Positions 38,992 to 47,900 of a stretch of 64,000 bases of DNA are shown piece after piece. The position numbers were made by a program, and so were the translations under genes. This DNA comes from Pseudomonadota bacterium (GTDB lineage: Bacteria; Desulfobacterota; Desulfobulbia; Desulfobulbales; Desulfocapsaceae), in assembly GCA_018820855.1 (NCBI GenBank), contig JAHJNL010000022.1, positions 1 to 64,000 on the forward strand, in the 5' to 3' direction. Below the pieces are notes generated by a model. The model did no database searches. It was not told the DNA's origin and saw nothing but the letters and a program-made list of their open reading frames with translations. How positions within the stretch are numbered: position 1 is the stretch's first letter; every line of letters begins with the position of its first letter.

Positions 38992-41900
38992 ATGGGTACA
39001 ACAACTAAAATCGTGTATGGCTGCCTGTTAGCTATATCAATCATTCTGCTGTTTCTTATATTTCAAATGCAGAAGAGTGCCCAGCTCACCTTGGATGTAG
39101 AACAGATAGAGCAATCTATTCACCAAAAAAATCAGGAATTGGCCGCAGTTCAGCAAAAGCTTGAAGCCACTGTTGCCGCGGTTGCAAATGCCGAGGCCAA
39201 GAGCACCGTCATCCCCAAACTCAAAGAAAATATCAAGGCTTCAGAAAAAGAGAAACTCGCTTACATACAGCAACTTGATGAACTGCAAGGACAATTAAAA
39301 AAGGCCGACAATCGACTTGCTGAGTTCGGCCGCATGCAGGGAGAATACAAACGCCAGCAAACCTTACTGGCAGAAACAGAAAAAGCCAAAAAGTCTGCCG
39401 AAATGCAGACAGCCCAAGCGGTTGCAGAGCTCAAGGGTGCAGAGAAGGCGCTCAGCCAACATGTAGATCGGATCAACCAGCTTGGTGCCACGCTTGAGCA
39501 GAAAGATCTGCTCGTCAAATCCTTTAAAGAAAAGCTGGAACAGACAGCAGAAGAGATGGATCTTCTAAAATCGACGATTTCAGATAATCAATTAAATCTC
39601 AATCTGGTTCTTGATGAACTTGACGGCAAAAATCAACTCGTCGAGCAACTCACCCTTAAAATTGAGCAAATCAGTGCTGCCATCCAAACGAAAGGGCATG
39701 CCCTCGGTGAGCTCATTGATGACAAGACAGCTATTGAAACTGAAATCCACGCCTTACTCGAAGCGACCGCCCCTGACAACAGCACAGACAAGGAAAATGA
39801 AATAACAACCTGTTATGTAGCCCTTGAGAAAAACAAGAATGAACTTCGTCTTGCCCATGAGGAGTTGCAGCAGCTGAAGGTTGCAAAAGAAACCCTCTTG
39901 CCCAGCGCTATTGCAGAAGTTAACGAGTTGAAGCTTATAAATGATAGCCTGCATACCACTATCAGGGAGCAGGATGTACTTATAGAAAATCTACGCAATG
40001 AAATCCAGGCCAAAGAAACACTGCTTGCCACAACCAAGGATGAACTGGTTACAATTCAGGCAAATAAACAGGCCACCGACAATGAAATCAACAGACTGCT
40101 TTCTATCGAGCAAAACAACCAGCAAGAACTGAATCAACTGAAAGCCAGCCTCTCTGCTAAAGAGAATGAACTCAGTGCATTAACAGAACAGGCCGAGGGA
40201 ATGTCTGCCCCCCTGACCGGAAAGATTACAGTACTTGAGCAACAATTGGCCGAAATAAGAGAACAAAACAGTGCATTAGTCAATGATCTCAAGAAAGCTG
40301 AGACAACCCTTGCTGTCCTCACGAAAGAAAATGAAACGTTGGGAACAGAGCTTGCGCCGGCACAATCCGCTCTTGAGGAAGCCCATACTAAAATCTCACA
40401 ACTGAGTGAGGCCCTGAAGGCTTCAGAAGCTGCATTGAATCAGGAAAAGAATGCCAGCCAGTCCCTTACCACCGAAATTGAACCTGTCAAACAGGCTCTT
40501 TCCCGGTCTGAAGAAAAATACAACACACTCCGAAATCAATACGAGGAACTAAAAAAACGACTGGCAACCCTGAACGAAGAGGGCCAACAACAGGCAAAAC
40601 AAATCAAATCCCTCCATGAACAATTGTCAGAGCAGGCAGGGAGTAAGGAAACAGCTCAGGCCGAACTGAGTGCAAAACTTGCGACCACGGAATCCTCTCT
40701 GCAAAAAGCCTTGGCAAATAATGTCCAGTCCGCCGAACAGACAATCTCTCTTGAGCAAGAACTTGACAAAGCAAAGGCCGAAATATCTGAGAAAGAAAAT
40801 ACTATTCAACAGTTAACGACTCAATCAACAGAAAACAGTGCCCAAATCACTGACCTGCAGAACCGTCTGGATCTTGCGACCACACGAAAAGCTGCCGCAG
40901 AAGACAGCACCACAGCTCAGGAGCAAGAGATTTCAGGACTCATGGCAGAGATTTCTGCAGCAAAAGCAGCTTCCGCAGAACAAGCAGCCGCGCTGCAGAC
41001 CACACAACAGCAAATCATACTGATCAGCAAAGAAAAAGAAAACCTCATGACAGAGCTTCAGAATGCAGTGCAGGCAAAAAATGAGTTAACTGAGCTGAAC
41101 AATACATTACAGGCCACGGCCACAGAACAATCCGAGAAAATGACAACTCAGCTTGCCGACTTGGAACAAAAGGCTGAAAAGGCCATCACGCTTGAAACAA
41201 AGACCCAGGACTTAGAAACCGCCCTTCAGGACAGCCAGAACAGGCTTGCTGCAAACCTCGAAAAACTTACAGCACTGGAGGCTACCCTAGCCTCTCTGCA
41301 GGCTGAGCGAGACCAATTCTTCCTGCACACCATTGACAGCGACAATGATGGTATATCCGACGCCAAAGACAAATGTGCCGATACAATCCAAGGAGCCGCT
41401 ATAGATGCAGTGGGCTGTGAGAAGGACAGCGATGGGGATGGCCTGGTTAATCGCCTTGACCTCTGTCCCGAAACGGCCCCAGGTTCGGAAATTGACAATA
41501 TAGGCTGTTCTGCAGAGCAGAGCACAATTGTCCTGGAAGGTATTAACTTCCAACTCGGCACTGCCAACCTGACAGAGGATGCCCAGACTGTGTTAAATGG
41601 GGCAGCAAAAATCCTGCAGAACCACCCTGACATCAAGATGGAAGTGGCCGGACACACAGACACGTTAGGGGAAGCTGAGGTTAATCTGCGGCTCTCCACT
41701 GCCCGTGCCCAGGCCGTGCTGAATTACCTTGTAAGCCAAGGAGTTGCTGAAAGCAACCTGCAGGCAGTGGGCTATGGTCCTAAGTATCCGATTGCGGAAA
41801 ACAATACTAACACCGGACGTGCCAAGAACCGACGGGTTGAACTGCGGAGGATCAAAGCAACTGCCGCCCAGGCCGAAGAGGAAGCAACTCCCGTGCAAGA

Positions 41901-41997
41901 AAGCACAGATGCTGCTGCCACCGAAGCACCGAGTGCCAGCGATGAAGCAGGCACTGAAGAGAGTGCGAGCGAGTCTGCACCGCCTCAGACTGACTAA
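38992..41997 (+). CDS. Membrane-anchored coiled-coil protein with TSP3 repeats and OmpA domain
   Basis: A 1001-residue cell-envelope protein. One N-terminal hydrophobic helix (about 7-25, uncleaved anchor or signal) is followed by about 740 residues of continuous Gln/Glu/Lys/Leu/Ala-rich coiled coil. Two thrombospondin type-3-like calcium repeats (DSDNDGISDAKDKC at 782 and DSDGDGLVNRLDLC near 816) then lead into an OmpA peptidoglycan-binding domain (about 847-955). That domain contains INFQLGTANLTEDAQ, VAGHTDTLGEAEVNLRLSTARAQAV and GRAKNRRVEL. A low-complexity acidic Ala/Ser/Glu tail closes it. It probably spans the periplasm from a membrane to peptidoglycan. ATG 38992 follows GGAGG. Followed by a hairpin at 42043-42072. 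No partner gene is adjacent. Confidence 0.88.
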   Translation: MGTTTKIVYGCLLAISIILLFLIFQMQKSAQLTLDVEQIEQSIHQKNQELAAVQQKLEATVAAVANAEAKSTVIPKLKENIKASEKEKLAYIQQLDELQGQLKKADNRLAEFGRMQGEYKRQQTLLAETEKAKKSAEMQTAQAVAELKGAEKALSQHVDRINQLGATLEQKDLLVKSFKEKLEQTAEEMDLLKSTISDNQLNLNLVLDELDGKNQLVEQLTLKIEQISAAIQTKGHALGELIDDKTAIETEIHALLEATAPDNSTDKENEITTCYVALEKNKNELRLAHEELQQLKVAKETLLPSAIAEVNELKLINDSLHTTIREQDVLIENLRNEIQAKETLLATTKDELVTIQANKQATDNEINRLLSIEQNNQQELNQLKASLSAKENELSALTEQAEGMSAPLTGKITVLEQQLAEIREQNSALVNDLKKAETTLAVLTKENETLGTELAPAQSALEEAHTKISQLSEALKASEAALNQEKNASQSLTTEIEPVKQALSRSEEKYNTLRNQYEELKKRLATLNEEGQQQAKQIKSLHEQLSEQAGSKETAQAELSAKLATTESSLQKALANNVQSAEQTISLEQELDKAKAEISEKENTIQQLTTQSTENSAQITDLQNRLDLATTRKAAAEDSTTAQEQEISGLMAEISAAKAASAEQAAALQTTQQQIILISKEKENLMTELQNAVQAKNELTELNNTLQATATEQSEKMTTQLADLEQKAEKAITLETKTQDLETALQDSQNRLAANLEKLTALEATLASLQAERDQFFLHTIDSDNDGISDAKDKCADTIQGAAIDAVGCEKDSDGDGLVNRLDLCPETAPGSEIDNIGCSAEQSTIVLEGINFQLGTANLTEDAQTVLNGAAKILQNHPDIKMEVAGHTDTLGEAEVNLRLSTARAQAVLNYLVSQGVAESNLQAVGYGPKYPIAENNTNTGRAKNRRVELRRIKATAAQAEEEATPVQESTDAAATEAPSASDEAGTEESASESAPPQTD

Positions 41998-42042
41998 GAG
42001 CACCAGCCAGAACGTTACTGGCATAAGACTTCCATTCTTTTT

Positions 42043-42072
42043 GCCTGACAGGTTGCACCAGACCTGTCAGGC
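42043..42072 (+). terminator. Hairpin downstream of the OmpA gene
   Basis: GCCTGACAGGT and its exact complement form an 11-bp stem with an 8-base loop, 46 bp after the stop codon. A T run (T6) comes only about 20 bases later, so the terminator is imperfect. Confidence 0.65.
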
Positions 42073-42378
42073 TCAGCATTACACCCTGCCTTTTTTACAA
42101 TACCATATTGTCAAAGCCAAAAGAGCGCCCAGTAACAGGCCAGTTTTACTAAGAAACCACCAGTTCTATCCAAGGGAAAATTGACATTCCCTTTATCAAA
42201 TACTTATCACTCTGCACGTATACCATCCGTGAACATCTTTTTCTCGACCCCCTTTATTTCATCGAAAAGTATCTGCATACTGCCTGTCCGAACAGCCTTA
42301 ACTCTCTATGTGTTCATTTTTTGTTAGAATGATATTGACTCGTGAACCAACTCGGCCTGGCAACTAGCGGAAAAAAAA

Positions 42379-42417
42379 CCTCCTGGGCAACGAATTTGAT
42401 ATTCATTGGCCAGGAGG
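42379..42417 (-). terminator. Intrinsic terminator of the small-protein cluster
   Basis: A 17-position stem with two mismatches around TTGAT, followed on the minus strand by eight T residues. It closes the transcript of the small membrane protein genes, 38 bp beyond the last stop codon. Confidence 0.85.
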
Positions 42418-42454
42418 CATGAAGGAAAAATGAATCTTTCGAACCTTGAGCAGG

Positions 42455-42754
42455 TTATTTTATTACGGTAGCCTTTCGAGGAGCCTTGTTTACATATTTA
42501 AAGAAAACCGGGAAGGCCACGAAGAATGCAACACATATCAGATATTCGATCCCTTTAATGTGTGTATAATAATCAACCAAGGTATGCAGGGGTTTTACCA
42601 TCCCGATAGCCACCATATACTGACTGGCAAGCTCACTTACAGACCAGTTAACGTGGTAAAGGGCACCGGTAAAGGCAGCTGCTACCCAGCAAAACATCAT
42701 TGCACCTGCAGCCAGAATAATCCTGTTTACTGTTTTTGAAGTATTTTCAGCCAT
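42455..42754 (-). CDS. Unknown two-helix membrane protein, last gene of small-protein cluster
   Basis: A 99-residue membrane protein that I do not recognise. Two hydrophobic segments lie at about 11-31 (IILAAGAMMFCWVAAAFTGAL) and 67-86 (GIEYLICVAFFVAFPVFFKY). They flank a central loop with His, Trp and Tyr residues (YHVNWSVSELASQY and KPLHTLVDYYTHIKG), several of which could bind a cofactor or metal. The C-terminus is basic. ATG at 42754 is preferred to 42757 because GGAG then has proper spacing. It lies 39 bp after the third paralogue of the cluster and before a terminator, so it is very likely co-transcribed with the three paralogues. Confidence 0.75.
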   Translation of the reverse strand: MAENTSKTVNRIILAAGAMMFCWVAAAFTGALYHVNWSVSELASQYMVAIGMVKPLHTLVDYYTHIKGIEYLICVAFFVAFPVFFKYVNKAPRKATVIK

Positions 42755-42793
42755 CATGTTCTCCTTAACAATTTACTAGTCATATTAATAAGT

Positions 42794-42988
42794 TCAGCCG
42801 ATCATTGCACTCAAGCAGCTTTGCATTAGTCCCACAGGCCCAGTACTTAACAGTGCGCTTGCGATGCAGGCTGCACCCCAAAGGCCAACAAAGGCCGCCA
42901 TGACAATTCCCACTCCAAGTGCGAAATGAGAGGTTTCGTATCCAATATCAACCTGAGTTCGTGCTGTAGTCTGTGTGGTTGTAGTCAT
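42794..42988 (-). CDS. Small membrane protein, tandem paralogue 3
   Basis: A 64-residue protein and the most divergent member of a local family of three. It shares with the other two a Thr/Gln-rich start (MTTTTQTTARTQ), the block DIGYETSHFALGVGI at about 14-28, one membrane helix (about 24-47) and a conserved W-x3-C-x-A-S inside the helix (WGAACIAS). The C-terminal part (TGPVGLMQSCLSAMIG) has lost the DNG motif of its siblings. AGGAT at six bases supports the start. Function unknown. Confidence 0.75.
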   Translation of the reverse strand: MTTTTQTTARTQVDIGYETSHFALGVGIVMAAFVGLWGAACIASALLSTGPVGLMQSCLSAMIG

Positions 42989-43040
42989 GGCGGTATCCTG
43001 TTTTTTTTCTCTTTTACAAGGGGGTGTTTGCTTTCAAATA

Positions 43041-43238
43041 TCAGATTCCGGTTATGGCACCGAATAACCCTCTAACAACTCCGCTAAGTCCGTTATCGAG
43101 AATCATACTTGCCATGCAGATAACGGCCCATACTCCTATCATTGCCGCAGTTGCGACTCCTACACCAAGAGTAAACTTAGAAGTTTCGTATCCGACATCG
43201 GCCTGAGTTTTGGTTATAGTCTGTGTATTAGTAGTCAT
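43041..43238 (-). CDS. Small membrane protein, tandem paralogue 2
   Basis: A 65-residue protein with the local family signature: MTTNTQ start, ADVGYETSKFTLGVGV, a single membrane helix at about 24-46 with WAVICMAS, and the C-terminal segment LDNGLSGVVRGLFGAITG. The helix is flanked by a soluble polar N-terminus of about 22 residues and an amphipathic Gly-rich tail. GGAGG at seven bases precedes the ATG. It has no signal peptide. Function unknown. Confidence 0.78.
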   Translation of the reverse strand: MTTNTQTITKTQADVGYETSKFTLGVGVATAAMIGVWAVICMASMILDNGLSGVVRGLFGAITGI

Positions 43239-43292
43239 GGTATCCTCCGTATCTATATTCTCTGTCCTGAAGAGAGCATCTGATTTCCGGGA

Positions 43293-43490
43293 TTAACTTC
43301 CAACAATGGCGCCGACAAGACCTCTCATAACGCCACCGAGTCCGTTGTCGAGAAGCGTACTTGCCATGCAGACAACGGCCCATATGCCAATCATGGCCGC
43401 GACAGTGACTCCTACACCGAGAGCGAACTGAGAAGTTTCACATCCAACATCGACCTGACTTCTGGTTGTAACTTGTGTATTGGTAGTCAT
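43293..43490 (-). CDS. Small membrane protein, tandem paralogue 1
   Basis: A 65-residue protein, the first gene of the cluster. It carries MTTNTQ, VDVGCETSQFALGVGV (Cys in place of the Tyr found in its siblings), one membrane helix with WAVVCMAS, and LDNGLGGVMRGLVGAIVG. The ATG at 43490 is chosen over one four codons upstream because GGAGG lies at five bases and the protein then matches paralogue 2 in length exactly. A sigma-54-like promoter lies 100 bp upstream. Confidence 0.78.
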   Translation of the reverse strand: MTTNTQVTTRSQVDVGCETSQFALGVGVTVAAMIGIWAVVCMASTLLDNGLGGVMRGLVGAIVGS

Positions 43491-43589
43491 AGCGTCCTCC
43501 ATATCCTTTTGATTTTACATCTTTTTTTTATTTCCTTACCTTTTGCTTTGCACATACGATGCCATCTTGATGACGCCCCCAAAACAAAC

Positions 43590-43605
43590 TGCAAGATTTC
43601 TCCCA
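43590..43605 (-). promoter_or_regulatory. Candidate sigma-54 (RpoN) promoter
   Basis: On the minus strand the sequence TGGGAGAAATCTTGCA fits the -24/-12 pattern: GG, ten bases, GC, with the TTGCA part exact and TGG present. Transcription would start near 43580, about 90 bases before the first small-protein gene. Pattern match by eye only. Confidence 0.45.
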
Positions 43606-43645
43606 TCTAGCTGATATCAAAAGTGATAGCATATACGGTCACCTC

Positions 43646-43704
43646 ATACCACATCGCCACACTTGTGCGGCATGAACGTGTAGCGACAATCAGATATGTG
43701 GTAT
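43646..43704. repeat. Nested inverted repeat upstream of the sigma-54-like promoter
   Basis: ATACCACAT (43646-43654) pairs perfectly with ATGTGGTAT (43696-43704). Inside the left part a smaller hairpin, GCCACAC-TT-GTGCGGC (one A-C mismatch), is nested. It lies 40-110 bp upstream of the proposed sigma-54 promoter, the usual place for enhancer-binding-protein sites; it could also be a structured RNA. Confidence 0.5.
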
Positions 43705-44240
43705 TAGGCCGAAAGAGTGTAGTTACTCTCCGACAGAAGTGTTGCAGCTTTTGCGGATAGGTATGCCAATACAAAACTCATGGAAAATTAATTAGATCCG
43801 GGATGAAGTGCAGAATGAATATTCTGACATTTGAGTGAGATTGCGACACAGGGTTGTATAAGACAGGGGAGGACGACAGACACAAAACAAATTATTCCGC
43901 TATTGAGGATGACGAATGCAACAAAAGCGTTGCGTTAACAGACTTTTTTAGGCAACAGACTTGACTGACGCATTATACTGATATGTCTGATGCCATATGT
44001 GCGCGCCATCACTGAAACGATCGACGCCAGCAGAGAAGTGGCGATCTTTTTCATGGGCACTGCGAAAAAAATCATGGTGGAGACTATGCTGCCCACTCGA
44101 CAAGCACCAAGGGCGACACTATAATAACTCTTCATCCTTGTCTTTATTTTATAAACACCAGCATATCGTCACTGTTTTACGAAACAGACTCATCCATGCT
44201 GCAATGTTTTTTTTAAAACTTGTCTAGGAGGACAATACTT

Positions 44241-44456
44241 ATGATCGTAACAGACTGGATCCATACCATTGCCGGATTTTTCATCCTGTTCAGCATGGCC
44301 CTGGGGGTAGACTGCGGCAGCAATCCCCTTTTCGTCCATAAATACTGGCTTTTTTTGACTGCCTTCGTGGGTCTGAATCTTTTCCAGTTCGGCTTCACAA
44401 AATTTTGCCCATTAGGCCTGATCTTAAAAGCTCTGGGTGTACCGGAAAGCAGATAA
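44241..44456 (+). CDS. DUF2892 (YgaP-like) membrane protein
   Basis: A 71-residue inner-membrane protein with two helices (about 8-23 and 36-52). It matches the DUF2892 family by a first helix preceded by [12 protein letters not shown], a second helix followed by [17 protein letters not shown], and the Cys in that FxKFCP motif. In other proteins this domain is fused to rhodanese (YgaP); here it stands alone. ATG 44241 follows AGGAGG at nine bases. It is a single gene closed by a terminator. In stand-alone form its function is unknown, though an association with sulfur-transfer proteins is common. Confidence 0.88.
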   Translation: MIVTDWIHTIAGFFILFSMALGVDCGSNPLFVHKYWLFLTAFVGLNLFQFGFTKFCPLGLILKALGVPESR

Positions 44457-44460
44457 CAAA

Positions 44461-44494
44461 AAAGGGGTGGCTCTTTTCTTCGAGTCACCCCTTT
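44461..44494 (+). terminator. Terminator after the DUF2892 gene
   Basis: A 13-bp stem including one G-U pair around an 8-base loop, five bases after the stop codon; the 3' arm ends in TTT and the 5' arm is preceded by A residues, so it could also serve the minus strand, where the SAP-like gene ends at 44582. Confidence 0.75.
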
Positions 44495-44581
44495 ACATGA
44501 ATTCATTGCCGAGAGGTTTACAACCTGTCCTGTTCTTTTTCGTTTTCTCGATAGTGCACACCACCAAGACCACTATGCGTT

Positions 44582-44818
44582 TTAAACGGATCGGACCTCT
44601 TGCTTTTCCAGTTTTGCACCACAAGATGCCTGCCAGCAGCAATCTACATGGCTGCAGAGTTTTTCTCTTTTAAAACAGCTCGCATGACCCTCCTTTTCCT
44701 GAACCATTCGCACCAGTTCAGCAAGCTTCAGCCCTTTTCCATCCAAGCCCAGCCCTGCTGCCTTTTTCCTGGCTAATGACATCAGAGCCGGTCCCTTTAG
44801 AAAATTCACCTTGCCCAT
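44582..44818 (-). CDS. Small SAP-like, Cys-rich protein
   Basis: A 78-residue cytoplasmic protein. The first half resembles a SAP/HeH helix-hairpin-helix DNA- or RNA-binding motif (LARKKAAGLGLDGKGLKLAELVRMVQEKEG, about 15-44). The second half has a conserved-looking Cys pattern (CF-x5-C, then DCCW-x3-C), probably metal-binding. Similar short proteins are, from memory, widespread in delta-type proteobacteria without known function. The open frame extends 16 codons upstream, but ATG 44818 has GGAGG at five bases and is preferred. It lies 177 bp downstream of the PPDK-like gene on the same strand. Confidence 0.75.
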   Translation of the reverse strand: MGKVNFLKGPALMSLARKKAAGLGLDGKGLKLAELVRMVQEKEGHASCFKREKLCSHVDCCWQASCGAKLEKQEVRSV

Positions 44819-44995
44819 ACGTTCCTCCTTTTCTGGTACGTTATTACTGCCCTTGTTGTCTGCCATTTGGTAGACAACACCATATCCTTTATTCAGGACA
44901 AACTCATTAACAGTCGAATTCTCAGATGGCTAAGTAAGAAATCATCATCTGCGAATCCGTACGCCTCACCGATAAAGTTTTTTCCCACAATGCTA

Positions 44996-47900
44996 TCAAA
45001 TGGGGAGGATGTGCATTTCCTCTCTGGTCGCATGCATTCCTTTCAGCAGCCGACCGCTCCGTCCATCAATGGAAACATGATCTCCAAAAGCTATGGAGGT
45101 TTCTCCGATTTCGCAATAATTTCTGGTTTCATACACCTTCAAATGTTTACAGCCGACGACACAGGTCTTTTCAAGGCGTACCGCTACCACAGAGGCATGG
45201 GAGGTTTGCCCTCCTCTGGAGGTGAGCAGTCCCTCCGACATATTTATTACTTTAATGTCTTCCGGAACTGTGTCCTGACGGATCAGGATAAGTGGAGTGT
45301 TCGGATCGCTTTGCCGCAGTTCTTTAATGTTTTCCTCAGTAAAAACAGCCCGTCCTGAAAGTGCTGAACCGGAAACCCCTATGCCCTTGCCAAGAATTGC
45401 AGCCTGCAAGGCCTCGCTTTCGATAAAGACATGAAAGCGTTCCTGCTTTTTGATAGTAATCATATCTCTTGTCTGCAACAGATACAACTCACTTGCCTTA
45501 TCCCCCTCAAAGGTAAATTCAATTTCCTGAGGATTCCATCGTTTTTCGTAGACAAGATTTCTGGAAATCGCCAAGAGCTCCTCATAGATATGAGGGAACC
45601 GCAGCTCCAGTGTCTTATCCACGGCCCGCCCATCCAATTCTGCCTGTTCCACGGAAATCGGATAACTGGTTACCAGGCCGGAGACGATATCCTCCCCCTG
45701 ATCGCCATAGGCATAATCACCCCAAAGCGCCACACGCTGAACCTTGCGATAAGGATGAGCGGTAAACAGTACCCCGGACCCGGAAGACTGACTCTTGTTG
45801 CCATAGACCATTGCCTGAACAATAACTGCGGTACCCCAGGAATCCGAGACCCCCATGATCTTCCTGAAATCCGAGGCCTTGGTTGTTTCCCAGGAATCAA
45901 ATACCATCTCTATGGCCGCCACCAGCTGCAGCCACGGATCATCAGGGATTCCAAGGCCCTGTTTGCGAACAAGCTTTTGATACTCTAGGGCCAGTTCTTT
46001 CATCTGTTCCGGTGAAAACTGCCCCTTGAGCGACACATTGAACCTCTCCTTGGCACTGTTCATAAGTGCCTGGAAGTCTTCTCGCTGCATCCCTGATGTC
46101 ATCGCCCAGGATTGCAGGAAACGCCGATAGTTATCCCAGGCAAGGTAGCTGTCGCCATACTGTCTGGCCCCTTCTTCAATAAGCTCCTCATTGGTCCCCA
46201 CATTGTGAACAGTGGCCATCATTCCAGGCATGGAGACTGCGGCCCCACTGCGAATGGAAAGAAGGAGGGGATGTTTCGGAGCCCCGAAGACCCGACCGGT
46301 CAAACCCTCCAACTCGGTCAGTGCAGTACGAATACGCTGCATAAAGTCGTCTCTGGCCTTGGCAAAGCCATAGATCACCTCTCGACAGCGAAATGCCTCT
46401 GTGGTAATAATAAAGGCAGGTGGCACCGGTTTTTTATCAGCACTGAGTGTCACCAGATTATAGCCCTTATTTCCCAGATGAATCAAATCATGAGTATAGG
46501 GGTTAATCCGATGGAGCATGGAGATGGCCTTTTCAGGGTTGTAGGTCATCAACAGGTCAATCATTCGTTCATCAAGGATATCCTTCTGACTTTCGAGGAT
46601 CCCGATAATCCGGGTAATAAAGTTATCCAAGTGCTGCAAGCCAAAGGTGGAGGCAATCAGATCCCTTAAAAAAGCCTCGGCCAGCCGATGGATAGAATTT
46701 GCCTTTTCTTCCTCATTCCATAGCGACCGATAGTTGGTAAGGAGATTATTGGCACCTATCTGGGGAACAATAATGGAAAGATTGTTCTGGTGGCTGTTGG
46801 TATAATAGGTATAAATGACATCCTTAACCCCCTCAGAAAGTCCGCGGAAAATATCCAGGTACTGGGTATAGGAAAAGCGTCTGACCCGGACAGAGCCCTT
46901 GAGCAAAGAGAGATAGGTATCCAGGCGCCTGGAACTGATACCGTCCACCCTCATGGCGCGCAGATAGAGTTTTAAGCATTTAAAAACACTAAAAAAGGTG
47001 GCCTGAGTAATAATAGAGAGGTTCACTGTCTCCGGCAACCTCTCCAGATAAATATTGGTGAGGTTCTCCAGACGGAAGGTAAGACTGAGGCTATCAAACT
47101 TTTTCTCCCGATACTTCCCATAGACCGAAGGGATATCAACGGCAATATGTCTTTTATAATAAATATCCTCTCTTGCCTCGAATTTTTCAGGAGAAAGAAT
47201 GGTTTTCTTCAAACCTTCCAATGTATCAAGCAAGGCCTCGACACACTCAACAGTCTCACATTCCTCAAGCTTGAAAAGCAACTCTTCCATCTCTGGGAAA
47301 CCTTCCTGAACAGCATGTTCCAGTTCGGTACGCAACTCCTGAAAGCCCAGATTATATTTCTGATGCAGCAGCTTAAACATCTGAACCAGGAGATCGAATC
47401 GCAGCAGTTCCTCAGGAGCAAGGTCTGCCTGAGCTCCAAGATACTGCAGCCGCTCTTCCCGCTTCCAAACCAGCAGATCATCTGTGGAGGAAAACTGCAG
47501 TTCCTGACGGATACGATTCGCCAGGGCATGCTGGTCATCGATGAACTTCCCTTCCAGAGCCACCTCTGTATAAACCTCCTCCGGCAGAAAAGGCAGAAGG
47601 ACCTCTTTCTTTTTTGTCGACCAGAAGATAAAGATGGCCTGAATGAAATCAACGATAAGATTGGAACTCTCAACGTGACTCTGTTTGCGTAAGAAATGGA
47701 TTACGGGATCCCGGCGTTTATGGATCTCATCAAGCTCAGTGGAGACCTCACGTAATTCTCCTTCTGCCCCAATTTCATTAAAAAAGACGGGCATGAGCTT
47801 GGTAAACTGTTTTGCCAGGTTATAAACCGGTTCAATGGGATGATTCAGCAGGTTGGTGATATCCCGCTGAAAGAGATCCGTATCCTTGACACAGGTCCCG

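Larger units (their letters stand above)
41998..42454. other. 457-bp convergent intergenic region with two terminators
   Basis: No gene is supported. It holds the hairpin ending the OmpA transcript (42043-42072) and the intrinsic terminator of the minus-strand small-protein cluster (42379-42417). Between them lies unremarkable AT-rich sequence. Confidence 0.6.
42794..43490 (-). repeat. Tandem gene triplication (three 64-65-residue paralogues)
   Basis: Three consecutive genes on the minus strand (43490-43293, 43238-43041, 42988-42794) encode proteins aligning end to end with a one-residue length difference. The shared core is T-Q-x3-[RK]-[ST]-Q-x-D-[VI]-G-x-E-T-S-x-F-x-L-G-V-G, then W-x3-C-x-A-S. 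Each gene has its own ribosome binding site, and spacing is 54 and 52 bp. The first two are closest to each other. Confidence 0.85.
43491..44240. other. 750-bp gene-free region upstream of the small-protein cluster
   Basis: No gene is convincing. It contains a sigma-54-like promoter (43590-43605, minus), a long inverted repeat (43646-43704), and short open frames of unclear status, including a plus-strand one at 43990-44124 whose translation looks protein-like but has no ribosome binding site. The rest is unexplained non-coding sequence. Confidence 0.5.

Noticed and set aside
42794-43490. Tandem small genes as a toxin-antitoxin or bacteriocin array
   Set aside because: All three are on one strand with near-identical design, no leader Gly-Gly motif, no immunity-like or antisense RNA partner is visible, and they share a transcript with a two-helix protein; membrane-complex subunits fit better.
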